Assembly (NCBI GenBank): GCA_021292165.1
Contig: CM037876.1
Span: 116,503,379 to 116,567,378 of the forward strand
Length of the DNA: 64,000 nt
Origin: Shinisaurus crocodilurus
Taxonomy: Eukaryota > Chordata > Lepidosauria > Squamata > Shinisauridae
Direction: 5' to 3'
Shown here: piece after piece, positions 22,899-33,160 of the stretch
How positions within the stretch are numbered: position 1 is the stretch's first letter
Layout of the letters: every line of letters starts with the position of its first letter
Position numbers and translations under genes: made by a program
The notes under the pieces: model-generated
What the model was told of the DNA's origin: nothing
What the model saw: the letters and a program-made list of their open reading frames with translations, nothing else
Database searches by the model: none

Positions 22899-23994
22899 TG
22901 AAACTGTGGAGAAAGCCAACCTAAGCCCCCTTTCTGACACACACACACTCACCAAGGTGGGGGGAAGGAGACCCAGGTGGGGGAGACAGCCAGTCTCCAC
23001 AGAGACCAAAGGGGACAAACAACATCTGCATAGAATCACCCCAGGGGGGAAGACAGGAAGCATCGCCAGGTTCGTCAATGCTCTTGTATATCAGCCCCAT
23101 CTACATAAGACTTGAATACCTCGCCAGAGCAGACACTTCGGCACCCATAAGAAAGGACCATTCAACACCACAGGATGGGACCATTAAGCAAGTGGCTTCA
23201 AAGTGACCACACCCCACAGGGGGAAGGCATCACCCCACCTGACCCAAAAGGCCGCCCCTCAGGGAGGGTGGCAACCCACCTGATTGGCAACCCACTTGAT
23301 TACGGAGGGAGGGGCTACCTGAAACACCAAGGTATAAAACACCCTGTGCAAGGGAACTGAGTTGTTGGACCTGATCAGCAATCTTGCCCCATGCTTGGGG
23401 TAAGGGAACGAAGGGATCGGCAACCCCGGGTAGCAGCACCCGGTGTGCTCCAGCTAGCTGAAATCACTGGCCGCTTGGGTTGACCGGACCCCCGGGAAAC
23501 CAAGCTGAAATCACTGGCCGCTTGGGTTGACCGGACCCCCGGGAAACCAAGCTGAAATCACTCACAAGCCGCTTGGGTAGACCGGACCTCCGCCGGGAAC
23601 CCAGCTAGCCGCTTGGGTAGACCGGACCTCCACCGGGAACCCAGCTAGCAGCATGCGGTTGACCGGGCCTCTGCTGGAGCCCGAGCTGAACTAACTAGCT
23701 GAGAGCCCTGAAATCACGGTGTCCTTGAGACTTCTTGCTTGCTACTTTGTACCGTACTGATAAGCTATATTGCTGGCGTGTGTCTGGGTTTGTGAAGGTA
23801 ATTTTGTAAATAAACTTGTTTTATAAAAGATACTTTTGTGGCTATAAGTTATCCCTTTGTTCTGGGCTAAGGGTGATAGTCGCTTGGGACCTCGGAGAAG
23901 GCCCGCCCTAGGACTCGCTACCCCCTTAGCATTGAACCCACGCAGAAGACCAGGTTGTCGGTCTTCCACTGAAACTCTTTGCAATTTGACAACA
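22899..23994 (+). mobile_element. Candidate solo LTR of a retrovirus-like element
   Basis: It shows LTR-type order: a GC-rich U3 with CCTGATTGGCAACCC (inverted CCAAT), a TATA box GGTATAAAACACC at 23331-23343, a transcribed part with tandem repeats, and a polyadenylation signal AATAAA near 23808, followed by a U5-like stretch. The ends TGAAACTGTGG and TTGACAACA give TG...CA. The flanking 5-mers CATTT and CATTG match at four of five positions. No primer-binding site, internal gene or second LTR was seen, so it would be a solo LTR. Boundaries are tentative. Confidence 0.55.
23457..23690 (+). repeat. Tandem repeats inside the candidate LTR
   Basis: Five units begin at 23457, 23504, 23551, 23604 and 23644. 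The first two are identical 47-mers built on CCGCTTGGGTTGACCGGACC and CCCGGGAAACCAA. Later units carry TAGACCGGACCTCC. The array lies between the TATA box and the AATAAA, so it would be in the transcribed leader. Confidence 0.9.
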
Positions 23995-24871
23995 CATTGA
24001 ATTTCAGAATTTGCTATTTAAATTCAAAACTTGATCTAAACATTCAGGTGAGTGATTTCGGTGTGATGGCAATCTTTACATTGTTTAGTCTTTGTCAGAT
24101 GTTAAATGGCATAAGTTATCAATATCAAATAATGTCAGTTTTCCAGCAGCATCCATGATATACCTAGTAGTGTTGCATCTCAATTAGCACTCACAAGTGC
24201 TAAACACTATTTCATGCCAACTATCAAATGCTGCCAAATATGATTGCGTATCAACTATTTATTTAAATGTTTTCAAGAACAACATGAATAAAAAATTAGC
24301 ATGAGACATCTTGCCCACCCCTTTCTTTCTTTCTTTTTTTTAAACAGATCATAATTATTTTTAAAAATCAGTGCAGAAACAGTAATAGTCTGCTCAAGGT
24401 TGTCCTTTACTGTTTTGCTGTTCTCTCCATTTGTAAACTGGGGCATGCTCTGCCAGCAATAAAATCAATGCAGCAGCCAGTCTCCTTAGTTGTTACCAAA
24501 CAGAGTACCCACAAGGTAGGAAAAAGTGCTTGTTATAAAGTGCACATTCTAGTTCTCAAAAGCATTACCCTGCCTACCTGTTTATGCTCACACAGGCTTG
24601 CATTTGCTCCCAGCATCTGCTGTCTGAGGTGACTACTTCACCCTGCCTGTGCTTGAAGATTAATGCAGTTCCATTAGTAGAGATGTCCAGAGTACCATCT
24701 GGTTCAGTTTTACTGGATGAGTTTCAGTTGTTCAGAGACAGAGTCCTGTCAACCACCTGTGTGCTTGACCCCTGCCCAACACACTACAGCTCTATAGCTA
24801 AACGCAGAAATGCTCGCTTTTTAAATCAGTTGTGAATGTGTTTCATTGTGTATTGAATTAACTTCCTAGAG
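23995..24871. other. Intergenic, no feature recognised
   Basis: AT-rich, with a short T-rich and C/T tract near 24322-24342. Confidence 0.5.
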
Positions 24872-24992
24872 CAGAGCTCTCCAACCTTGGGTCCCCAGCT
24901 GTTTTTGGCCTACAACTCCCAGTGTAGCTGGCTGGGGCATGCTGGGAGTTGTAGGCCAAAAACATCTGGGGACTGAAGGTTGGAGAACACTG
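24872..24992. mobile_element. hAT-like foldback MITE
   Basis: 121-bp near-perfect palindrome. Ends are CAGAGCTCTCCAACCTTGGG and, reverse complemented, CAGTGTTCTCCAACCTTCAG. The inner arms read GGCCTACAACTCCCAG facing CTGGGAGTTGTAGGCC. The flanking 8-mers TCCTAGAG and CTCTAGAT are degraded target duplications. Confidence 0.75.
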
Positions 24993-25224
24993 CTCTAGAT
25001 ATAAAGTGTTATCCTCCTGTCACTGTCATCTCAGTGACAGGAGGACACATCTTTTGTGCATGAAAACACACTCACATTAAGGTGTCATGCACTGCACAGC
25101 CCATCACTTCACATTCTGAGCTATTTGTTCAACAGCTTGTAAGACAATTATGATTTTTTAAGCATATTGTTAACATTGTTCTAAATAACAAATATGTTCT
25201 TGGCTTTTAAGTCAGTGAAAGATG

Positions 25225-25330
25225 GGCTAGTGCGAAGTAAGGGCTTTAGCGCAGTAGTGAAGCACAGGGTTTGCATGCAAAAGGTGTGCATTCATAGATT
25301 CATAGATCATAGATCATAGAGTTGGAAGAT

Positions 25331-25358
<28 letters not shown>
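25225..25358 (+). repeat. SINE head fragment and (GT)n
   Basis: 25240-25292 resembles the tRNA-Ala-type SINE head (GGCTTTAGCGCAGTAGTGAAG, TTTGCATGCAAAAGG). It is followed by a scrap of CR1-like tail (CATAGATCATAGAGTTGGAAG) and a (GT)n run at 25332-25358. Confidence 0.5.
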
Positions 25359-25362
<4 letters not shown>

Positions 25363-27754
25363 ACAAAGTGATGGTATGAGGGAAAAGGTATTACAAGCAT
25401 GTCCCTATTTTTATCTATGAAATGTTGGAGGGCATGGAAAGCCCATATTGTGCAAATGACATGACACATGAGAGGTATGGACTGTGGGTTTTTCCATGGA
25501 TTTTGTGTACAGATAATTTAAAAAAAAAACAACAGTTGTGGGAACTTCCCCTTGCTTCCCTGTATATTCAGCCATGTTTGTGGTGCTGAATTAGGGTTGC
25601 TACCTCTTTTTTCCTGACAGGCTCTTTAACAGCTACATGGCAGACAGGTACAACACTGTCCTCTCTATGCTAGGAATATTTGGACCTACTGGATTTGACT
25701 TGACAACAAAAAAGAAGAAGAAGCCTCAAGTGATGCCCCCAGTGCATCTCAGACACTGTACTTCCCCAAGACTGACTGAGGCACCCTCAACAATTTTGTC
25801 CATGCAGTTTGAAAAACAAGGGCACCTAAAATATGGGACAGTGATGTGGGCCATGGCTGATACTCATTCTTGAAGAGGCCTTTGGTGGGTGGTGGCCATC
25901 TGACACTCTATGTGCAAACTGGAGAATAAAGCCCAGCCGTCTTCCAGTGTCCTTCTGCTCTGGAGGAGCCCAACAATGGCCGTTGTTATTCTGCATTGGT
26001 TCTGTGATTGGATTATTTGCTCCACAGATCCCTTTTTAACCAAGAAGTCATATTGTTCCCAATTCAAACAATAGACCAATAGTGAAATTGTGGTTGCTCA
26101 GCTTTCATTTTTGCACATCAAGTTATAAAAAAATAAGAGCCGATTCTTGCAATGGATTCCAGTGCCTGACCACCCATTGAAACAAACTGTGTATAGTGTG
26201 GTCTCCACTCTAACTCTGAGATCTTTAGTTTCAACTTGGCTGTTACACATAAATAATGATATTGGCCAGGAACTCAAGAACCAAGAAATGAGGCTTTGAA
26301 CTTTTGTTCCTTAAGCACCAGCCCCCTCCTTCTCCCCAGTGCCTTGTGGCAAGTGAAAGCTAAGGGGCCTCATGTTGAAAGAAAAAGACTAAAATCCCAC
26401 TGGGCTCACACAAGCCCTTGGGTGTGCCTAAAGGAACCCTTTGGATCCCGGTCATTGAATCCCCAAATACAAATGTATTCATAGGTCTAATTTTACCCTA
26501 GCCTATTAGCTCAGTGGAAAGGGTGACATTGGAGGAGGCAGCATGCTGAGCTCTCTCTGTGACATCCTATACCACAAAAGGAGGGCAAAGCATCCTTTCC
26601 TGACCTGTGTTCCCATCCCTCTCCTTGCTCTGTATTTTACACAGACAGAGGCAATGATTTTAATGTCCCAGTGAACAAGCCATCAGAACACATCAGCCTC
26701 AAAGGGCAGACTTCAATAATGTCACATCCCCTTCTAGGCACAGCTGAGGCAAGAAAACCAATTCAACTGCTGCATGCACACGTCACTGATTCATATTATT
26801 TGTTATTCCCTTTCTAAAAGCATTATTGGAGACCTAAATAAATCTCTATCAGCAGCAAGCAAAAAAATAAAATAAAAAGCCCCCCTTTTATGTAGACATA
26901 CCTACAGAAAGGCTTAAAGAAAGGGGCTCTCATACTGAAAAGCAAATAGGACATAATAGGAAATGAGAGGACTGAAGTAATCACAGTCTCTGTGGAGATG
27001 AGCTGAGAAAAGCTATGTGCCTACATGAGCAAAACTGACATCCCCCCCTGGCTGGGAACCTAATAAATGGAGACATTGTCCATTTGGCAGAATGAGCACA
27101 AGTTAAAAGATTTCCAAGCTGACAACTTTTAGTGCCCAATAGGATACTTGTATCACCACCACCATCATCACCACCACCATCATTCCTGCCTCAGCTTTCC
27201 CTTTACAACTGTCCACATGGAAATTAAGAAGGCATCAGTGACAGGATTCAAGCAACTGCTAGGCAGATTTGTAAGTATTCTGAGGGCTAAACTAGACATT
27301 ATCTGGGAAAGCCATGATTAGGGTCTTACACAGTTGTTGGTTTTTTTTAAAAAAAAAATAGCAATGAGAAGATGCAATTGAAATTGGATCAGTACCATAG
27401 AGCTGGAGGAGGGGGTTACTATTTTCCAGATAAAAATCACCTCGCCCAAGCTGTGAATTACCCCATGAGGGAAATATTGGTACCCATATGATAGTGTAAG
27501 GTTTCTTCTGCAGGGCAAATAGCAACTTCAGGTGGGTGATTTTAATGAGAAAAATGGTATGATGTGAAGGGTTAAACCTTCCCTCCCCTAATACTATGGT
27601 CCCAATCCAATTTGGGCACCCTTCCTCATGGCAGCTATAAACGTGTTTTGTTTTTTTAAAACCCCACAGAGATCCTAATTATTGGAATCTTGCATCATGT
27701 CTAGTTTGGTCCTAAGCACCCCTTTCACCATATGTCAGAATGTAATTCTGTAAA
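25359..27754. other. Intergenic, no gene recognised
   Basis: About 2.4 kb. A short CAC/CAT-rich tract lies at 27154-27184. The open frame at 25637-25873 has no recognisable domain. Confidence 0.5.
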
Positions 27755-27975
27755 TCTATATATATATAAGAAGAAGTCCTGACTGACTGACTCATCAACG
27801 CCCAGCTCAAACCGTTTAATCTAGGAACGTGAAATTTTGAAGGAACATTATTTTTATGACGTAGACACCCACTAAGGAAGAATTTTTGGAAATTCCGTCC
27901 CTAAGGGGGTGAAAAAGCAGGGGAAATCACCCCACTCTCATATCTCCTATGGGCAAAACAACAGGGGAGCAAAAT
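27755..27975 (+). mobile_element. Helitron-like element, 5' part
   Basis: Starts with TC after an A (ATCTATATATATATAAG), then GTCCTGACTGACTGACTCATC. About 220 bp are nearly identical to the 5' end of the longer copy at 28494-29260. After about 27975 the copies diverge and no CTAG end was seen. Confidence 0.75.
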
Positions 27976-28040
27976 TGTCTGACTTAATCTGTGCCATACA
28001 ATAAGGTGTGATGTCCTGTAGATTATGTACAAACTATAGA

Positions 28041-28250
28041 ATTGTATTATTTATTTATTTGTTGTATTTATGAATCGCTGACCTGGCCGGCAAACCGGCC
28101 ACTCTGGGCGATGTACAACATGATAAAATATAAAATACAGTTAAAACAGTATAAAATTTTAAAATCTTAACCCACCCCATATTCCCGCCTGAATAGCCAT
28201 GTTTTTAGTGAGCGGCGGAAGCTCAGCAGAGAGCTGAGAGCAATTGTAAT
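28041..28250 (-). mobile_element. LINE 3' end, minus strand
   Basis: TTATTTATTTATTTG followed, on the minus strand, by a tail with GTACATCGCCCAGAGTGGCC and an A-rich body. The type resembles L2-like 3' ends. Family unresolved. Confidence 0.5.
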
Positions 28251-28289
28251 TTGTAGAAAGATCAGTATTCCAACAGTTTGAGTCTGTGG

Positions 28290-28362
28290 TCCCAATTCCC
28301 CCCTGAAACCCTAAAATCCCCCCCTGGGGGGAATTCCCCCCTGGTTGAGAACCCCTGCATTA
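28290..28362 (-). mobile_element. hAT end fragment
   Basis: The minus strand begins CAGGGGTTCTCAACCAGGGG followed by G-rich and C-rich stretches, the standard end of a group of hAT elements. The partner end is missing. Confidence 0.5.
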
Positions 28363-28379
28363 AGTGGTCTTAAAGAAGC

Positions 28380-28492
28380 ACCCTAACCTACCTCACAGGG
28401 TTGTTGTGAGGATAAAATGGAGAGGAGGATGAGGATTATGTAAGCCGTCTTGGGTTCCTTGCAGGAAAAAAGGCAGGGTATAAATAAAATAA
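28380..28492 (+). repeat. Sauria SINE 3' part
   Basis: Begins at CCTAACCTACCTCACAGGG and runs through GGATTATGTAAGCCGTCTTG to the AAAAAAGGCAGGGTATAAAT tail. The Helitron at 28494 inserted into its A-rich tail. Confidence 0.85.
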
Positions 28493-28493
28493 A

Positions 28494-29260
28494 TCTATAT
28501 ATATAAAAGAAGTCCTGACTGACTGACTCATCAACGCCCAGCTCAAACCGTTTAATCTAGGAACGTGAAATTTTGAAGGAACATTGTTTTTATGACGTAG
28601 ACACCCACTAAGGAAGAATTTTTGGAAATTCTGTCCCTAAGGGGGTGAAAAAGCAGGGGAAATCACCCCACTCTCATCTCTCCTATGGGCAAAACAACAG
28701 GGGAGCAGTTATGCAAATCGGCCTCACCTCAGAATTGCTGCAGGAGCCAATAGGAGCAGTTATGCAAATAGCCCATACGACACTTAGAATGTTCATATGA
28801 ATTCCTGCAGGGGCCAATAGGGGTGGGTATGCAAATCTCCCCTAGGCCATTTAGAATGTTCTCTAAGAGGGTGAAAAGGGAGGGAAACTTTTTAAATGAC
28901 TGACTGACTGACTGTTGTGTGCGGGATGTCGTCGCATAGGCTCCACGTTTTAATGGATCTACCCCAAACTTGGCACGGTTGCAGATGCCAAATAAATATT
29001 TTTTAATTTTTGGTCTGTCTCATTGTCTGTTTGTAATTCCAACATGAAAAAATTCATGGTCACATATGAATGGAACAACTATTTTTGTTTTGTTGCCAAT
29101 ACACCCTGACTAACGTCTGTAATAAACATTGCTTATTACGTTAAGACATCAAACTGTAAATTATATTTCGTACAGTTTGGACAAAAAACTCATGTTTCTT
29201 TTAAAAACAATTGTACCAAATCCTAAAATCCACGCAAGCGAAGCTGCGGGCAACAGCTAG
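28494..29260 (+). mobile_element. Non-autonomous Helitron, complete ends
   Basis: It has the expected ends: 5' TC (TCTATATATATAAAAGAAG) and 3' CTAG, inserted between A (28493) and T (29261), without target duplication. A small hairpin precedes the end: CGCAAGC at 29233-29239 pairs with GCTGCG at 29243-29248 around GAA, with one bulged A. It is followed about 11 nt later by CTAG. There is no Rep-helicase frame in its 767 bp. Inside are two AATAGGAGCAGTTATGCAAAT-like repeats and a second CTGACTGACTGACTG tract near 28898. Confidence 0.9.
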
Positions 29261-29262
29261 TA

Positions 29263-29782
29263 AATAAATTAATTAATTAAAGAAGCAACTGTTTCTTAGT
29301 CCCTCATTCCCATTCCCTAGACTATCTGCCAAATGAGATTAATAATATTATTATTATGTTTTTGTAAGTTAATTGTATGCAAACTGCTTTAAACTATCCA
29401 AATTGCTATATAGACGTGTAGTGTTGTAATCATTGGATAAAAGTCCAAAGAGCCACTTTCTAAGAGCATTTCTCAATTATTGTTTTTGAGCAATAATTGC
29501 ACATTTTATTCAGTTGTTGTGCAGGATCAAGACACCTTTTCTGATGTGAGAAGTTGTGGGGATAAGCAGATCCTCTTGGTGCCCTAACCCTGTCTTAAGA
29601 CTGTCCAAACAGCAGCCCTTGGGGGGCTTCAACATCATGCCAACCCATTCTTCCAAAGAAGAGTTCTGGAGATATCAAAATGCACATGACTTTGTATCAT
29701 TTTGGTTGGTCCAAATAAAGTATACTGTTGGGGATTTGGGGGATTTTTAGATAATATAGGGGCTTGCCAGCTAACCTGGGGT
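29263..29782. other. Intergenic, no feature recognised
   Basis: AT-rich and otherwise unremarkable. Confidence 0.5.
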
Positions 29783-29925
29783 TGGGCAGAAAGTAGTTCT
29801 CCAGACATTTTAGACCTTAACTCCCAGCATTCCTGACCATTGGTCATGCTGGCAGGGGCTTCTGCGAGTTGAAGTCCAAAATATCTGGAGATCTACCCCC
29901 TGCTCATTCCTGAGCTAACCAATCC
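29783..29925. mobile_element. hAT-like foldback MITE, decayed
   Basis: Arms contain TTCTCCAGACATTTTAGACC and GTCCAAAATATCTGGAGAT in inverted order around TGACCATTGGTCATGCTGG. It is of the same broad type as the copies at 1548 and 24872. Ends are not clean. Confidence 0.55.
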
Positions 29926-30099
29926 ACTTCAGGGAATTGAATGCCCACCACTTTTTGGCTTGTTGGAAAGACTTCAGAAAATGTTAGGGATAACCAAATA
30001 AGACAGGGCTGTGTCTCTGATCCTACTAGTCCATGAGGACTAGTAGTGAACAAATTGAAGTTCAGCATGTTGTCAGCCTTTTTTTTCTGGCAAGGCTAT

Positions 30100-30950
30100 T
30101 CCTTTAACAGCCGCCTGAGAGGAAGAAATGCAAGAATTATCCTCCTCCACCCCCGCCTTGCTGTGCGTGGGGAGAACATTGCGCGTGGGGGAGGAGTGGA
30201 GAGTGAGACCACTATCGGGTGATCTCACCCTCCAATCAAGCTTAATGGGGGCGGAGGGCTTGGGGTCGCTGTTTAGACCTGGTTGCCTCCGCCCCACAGC
30301 CTCTTTCAATTGCGGCTGCCCAGGGGAAGAATGCTCATTCAGCTCCTCATGCCTGTCGCTTCATCAATGAGAGGCCTTTGGATCTTCGAGACGGTTTGCT
30401 AGGGAGGGGTGGGAGTTTGGACCCTTCCTGCCTCTCTTACCTGCTATAATTTTGTGCGGGTTCCTGGGAGGCTGCTCCTCCTGCTGCAGCGCGAGCCTGT
30501 TGGGCTCTCTTCCCGCCTGGCTTCGAGTGGGAGTGTGCTTGGGCATTCTCACCTGCTCCTCCGTTGTTGCGGGCGGCGGGCGCCCTGGGGCACCACTGCT
30601 CGTATCCAGCGGCGCTTCCCCCCCTTCCTCCATCGCTTCCCACCCCCAGGCCTTCGGCCTGTGTTTGTATAGGGCCGAGCCCTTGTTGCGGTGGGGCGGC
30701 GAGCCGCGGCCTAGCTGCCTCCCGCTGCTGCCAAGGCTGATAAGCGGGGCCCTTTGATCCGGCCGCCCAGTCTACCTGCCAAAGCAGGTCAGACCTTGAG
30801 GCTCCCAGCGTTTCATGGCGTGGGCCTGTGAGCTTGTCAGCACTCGCGTTGGTAGGCGTCATGCCCCCCCGCGCCCCGCTTCCATTCGGTTGCTGGGCAC
30901 TTGGTCTGTGTGGGCTTGGCACCTTGCCTGTGAGTGGTGAGCCAGTTGCC
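30100..30950. promoter_or_regulatory. CpG-rich block
   Basis: GC content and CpG density jump compared with the surrounding DNA, most strongly at about 30440-30900 (GGGCGGCGGGCGCCC, GGCGGCGAGCCGCGG). It could be a CpG-island promoter or a GC-rich spacer of the 5S-like units just downstream. The long open frames here, including a 178-codon minus-strand frame at 30437-30973, have no recognisable domain. RAB17 and LRRFIP1 promoters would be expected somewhere on this side of PRLH, but no exon ties the block to either. Confidence 0.45.
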
Positions 30951-30974
30951 CATTTAATATTGCGCTCTAACAAG

Positions 30975-31086
30975 CATTTCCTTGGCCTCTCAGCTTGTCT
31001 GAGCTTGGAAGCTAAGCAGGATCAGGCCTGGTTCTTACTTGGATGGGTGACTCCTGTCAAATACCAAGTGCTTTCTGAGGGGAAGG
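30975..31086 (+). pseudogene. Decayed 5S rRNA-like sequence, unit 1
   Basis: CAGCTTGTCTGAGCTTGGAAG, CTAAGCAGGATCAGGCCTGG, TTACTTGGATGGGTGACTCC, AATACCAAGTGCTTTCTGAG follows the 5S gene in order down to its 3' end. The first third is poor. It does not fuse to a CR1 tail, unlike the two chimeric SINEs. Confidence 0.75.
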
Positions 31087-31336
31087 AAGCTCAGTTTTTA
31101 GAGCGCTTTAATGTTTAACATAAAATATAATAAAATAAACTACAATAAGTTAAATAAAATAACATAGACTACAAATAAATAAATGATTATGTTAGATAAT
31201 AATATAGTAATGAATAATATATAAGCGAATATTTACAAAGGTAATTAATAAAAGGGATAATCTTCTTCAGTCCTCTCATTCAGGGTGTGAGCCGCTGTTT
31301 GTGTGCCTTTACAACTCAATTATTTTTCTTGGTTAT

Positions 31337-31556
31337 TTTCCAAGGCACTATAGCTCAGCGTGACAGAGCACATGCTTTGCATGCAGATTGCAGAAGGTCC
31401 CAGGTTCAGTCCCTGGCATCTCCAGGGAGGGCTTGGAAAGAATCCTGCCTGAAACCCTAGAGAGCTGCTGCCAGTCAGTGTTGATAATTCTGGGCTAGAT
31501 GGACCCAGGGTCTGACTCAGTATAAGGCAACTTCCTATATTCCTATGTTCCAAGTT
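31337..31556 (+). repeat. tRNA-Ala-type SINE
   Basis: The head resembles tRNA-Ala(TGC): TATAGCTCAGCGTGACAGAG, ACATGCTTTGCATGCAG, GGTTCAGTCCCTGGCATCTC. The body has CCTGCCTGAAACCC, GAGAGCTGCTGCCAGTCAG and CTCAGTATAAGGCAACTTCC, ending CTATATTCCTATGTTC. Further copies lie at 58745-58935 and 60328-60512. Confidence 0.85.
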
Positions 31557-31734
31557 CATTCCTCCCTTACTTCAGTGTAATGTTTTCCAGGGATTTCCTT
31601 GGCTTGCTAGGTGCCAGGGCCTGCATGGGCAGTGCCTCGCCCGTGATTGCTGGGCCTGTTGCCCATTTTGTATTGTGCGGCCTAGTGGTTGTTTCCTGGG
31701 CCTTGTAACCTAGGCCTGCGGTTATAGGCACTGC

Positions 31735-31860
31735 CCTTGGCATCCTGGTACGCAGGAAAGAGCCCTGAACAGCCTGATTTTGGAAACTTAGCAGGGCCAG
31801 GCCTGGTTAGTACTGACCGATGGGTGACCGATTCAGGATACCAAGTGCTGTAGGGAGGCC
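31735..31860 (+). pseudogene. Decayed 5S rRNA-like sequence, unit 2
   Basis: A nearly full-length, degraded 5S gene: AACAGCCTGATTTTGGAAAC, TTAGCAGGGCCAGGCCTGG, TTAGTACTGACCGATGGGTG, ATACCAAGTGCTGTAGGG. Upstream sequence (GTTGCCCATTTTGTATTGTG) matches that upstream of unit 1 (GTTGCCCATTTAATATTGCG). Confidence 0.75.
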
Positions 31861-32516
31861 GGTTTTGCACGTGTGTGTGTGCATGTGTTCCTCGGCCTCA
31901 CCCATTTTTTGTGCTGGTGTTCCCGATCACCCCGCCTGCTCATCCACGATTAAAGACACATACACATGCACAGACTTTAGAGCATATGTAAATTAGCATA
32001 TGCAAATTTGTGCTTTTTTGTTTTTGTTTTTTTGTCCTGTGGGCCTGAGCCCTGGATCTTTTTAGTACCTAGCACTTTTTAGTACCTGCACAAGAGACAA
32101 GTTGCTCAGACTAAGGAGCAAACTCTGAGTCTGGGAGGTTATAGGGCCTGGTAGGCCAGAACTGACTCTGTCTTGGGTACTCAAGCAGGCTGGTACTACA
32201 GCCTCAGTCATGCCCTTGAAGCCCAGAGCTCAGTCAGCCAGGCTAGCAATAGAAACAGAGTGCTGGGGGTGAAAACAGAAGGTTCCATAGGTGGACTGCT
32301 GGGAGTCCTGGATCAAGACCCCATCTGGCACCTTACACAGCCATGCCAGTACAGTTACCATGTCACTTGAAGTGTATTACCTTGTATTCCATATGTTCAC
32401 TATTGACTCCATAATGTGTGATACCCACCATCATCAACATGAAAACAAGCTTGAAACAGACAAACGGCAGACTTTCCGTGCACGATTTGTTCTAACATTG
32501 AAACAAGAGAGAAATA

Positions 32517-32782
32517 CAGTAATACCTTGGATTGCAAGTAACTTGGTCTGAGAGCATTTTGCAAGACAAGCAATTTTTTTTTTTTTATAAATTTTGACTT
32601 GATAAACAAGCGACGTCTTGCAATACAAGTAGTGTAGGGATGTAACCGCTCACCTCGAGCGGGCGTAGCAGGCCAAAATCGGCCCCGCTCATGCCCGCCA
32701 GAGACTCGCTTTGATATAAGAGTGTTTTGGATTACAAGCACAGTTCCGGAATGAATTATGCTTGCAATCCAAGGTATTACTG
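32517..32782. mobile_element. Tigger-like (Tc1/mariner) MITE
   Basis: Perfect 22-bp terminal inverted repeats begin CAGTAATACCTTGGATTGCA, flanked by TA on both sides (32515-32516 and 32783-32784), as expected for Tc1/mariner insertion. The right part reads TTTGATATAAGAGTGTTTTG then GATTACAAGCACAGTTCCGG, typical of Tigger-group ends. A scrap of a GC-rich foldback repeat sits inside at about 32636-32701. Confidence 0.88.
32636..32701. repeat. GC-rich foldback repeat, short copy nested in Tigger-like MITE
   Basis: TAGGGATGTAACCGCTCACC, then GAGCGGGCGTAGCAGGCC and GGCCCCGCTCATGCCCGCC. It matches the left part of the longer copy at 55762-56025 and is itself palindromic. Confidence 0.75.
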
Positions 32783-32793
32783 TAAGGAGCTGG

Positions 32794-32953
32794 CTTACGC
32801 TGGCTCAGCTTGTCTGAGCATGGAAAGCTAAGCAGGGTCAGGCCTGGTTATTACTTGGATGGGAGACCCCTCCTCCAGTTTCCTGCACTGAGCAGGGGGT
32901 TGGACTCGATAGCCTTGTAGGCTCCTTCCAACTCTATGATCTATGAAATCTAT
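32794..32953 (+). repeat. Chimeric SINE: 5S rRNA head with CR1 tail, copy 2
   Basis: Same architecture as 22438-22600: CTTACGCTGGCTCAGCTTG, GAAAGCTAAGCAGGGTCAGG, ACTTGGATGGGAGACC, then CAGTTTCCTGCACTGAGCAG, GGGTTGGACTCGATAGCC and an ATCTATGA tail. A 7-bp target duplication, GAGCTGG, flanks it at 32787-32793 and 32954-32960, so it is a discrete retroposed unit. Confidence 0.9.
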
Positions 32954-33160
32954 GAGCTGGTGTAATGGGAATTGCAGAAGATAATTGAGGAGTACAGGAG
33001 TGTTGTGCAAAGTTCTTCCTCTATGCTCTGGGCTTGATTTAAAAATCTAAATGGTAGAAAGCTTGCTTCCCTGTGTTATCAGTAGATGGCCTTGGCTATG
33101 CTGCTGGTATGTGACTTGGCTGCTATCCAGCATGATGAAATGGTCAGCAAGCCACCAGCA

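Noticed and set aside
25637..25873. Open frame with a KKKKK stretch near 25700
   Set aside because: No domain, no splice sites of note and no second exon.
30437..30973. 178-codon minus-strand frame in the CpG block
   Set aside because: Low-complexity Gly, Ala and Pro-rich composition with no domain; expected by chance in GC-rich DNA.
30975..31086. Functional 5S rRNA gene
   Set aside because: The 5' third is lost and several conserved positions are changed; pseudogene only.
31337..31410. tRNA-Ala gene
   Set aside because: The tRNA-like part is degraded and continues into a SINE body present at two other sites.
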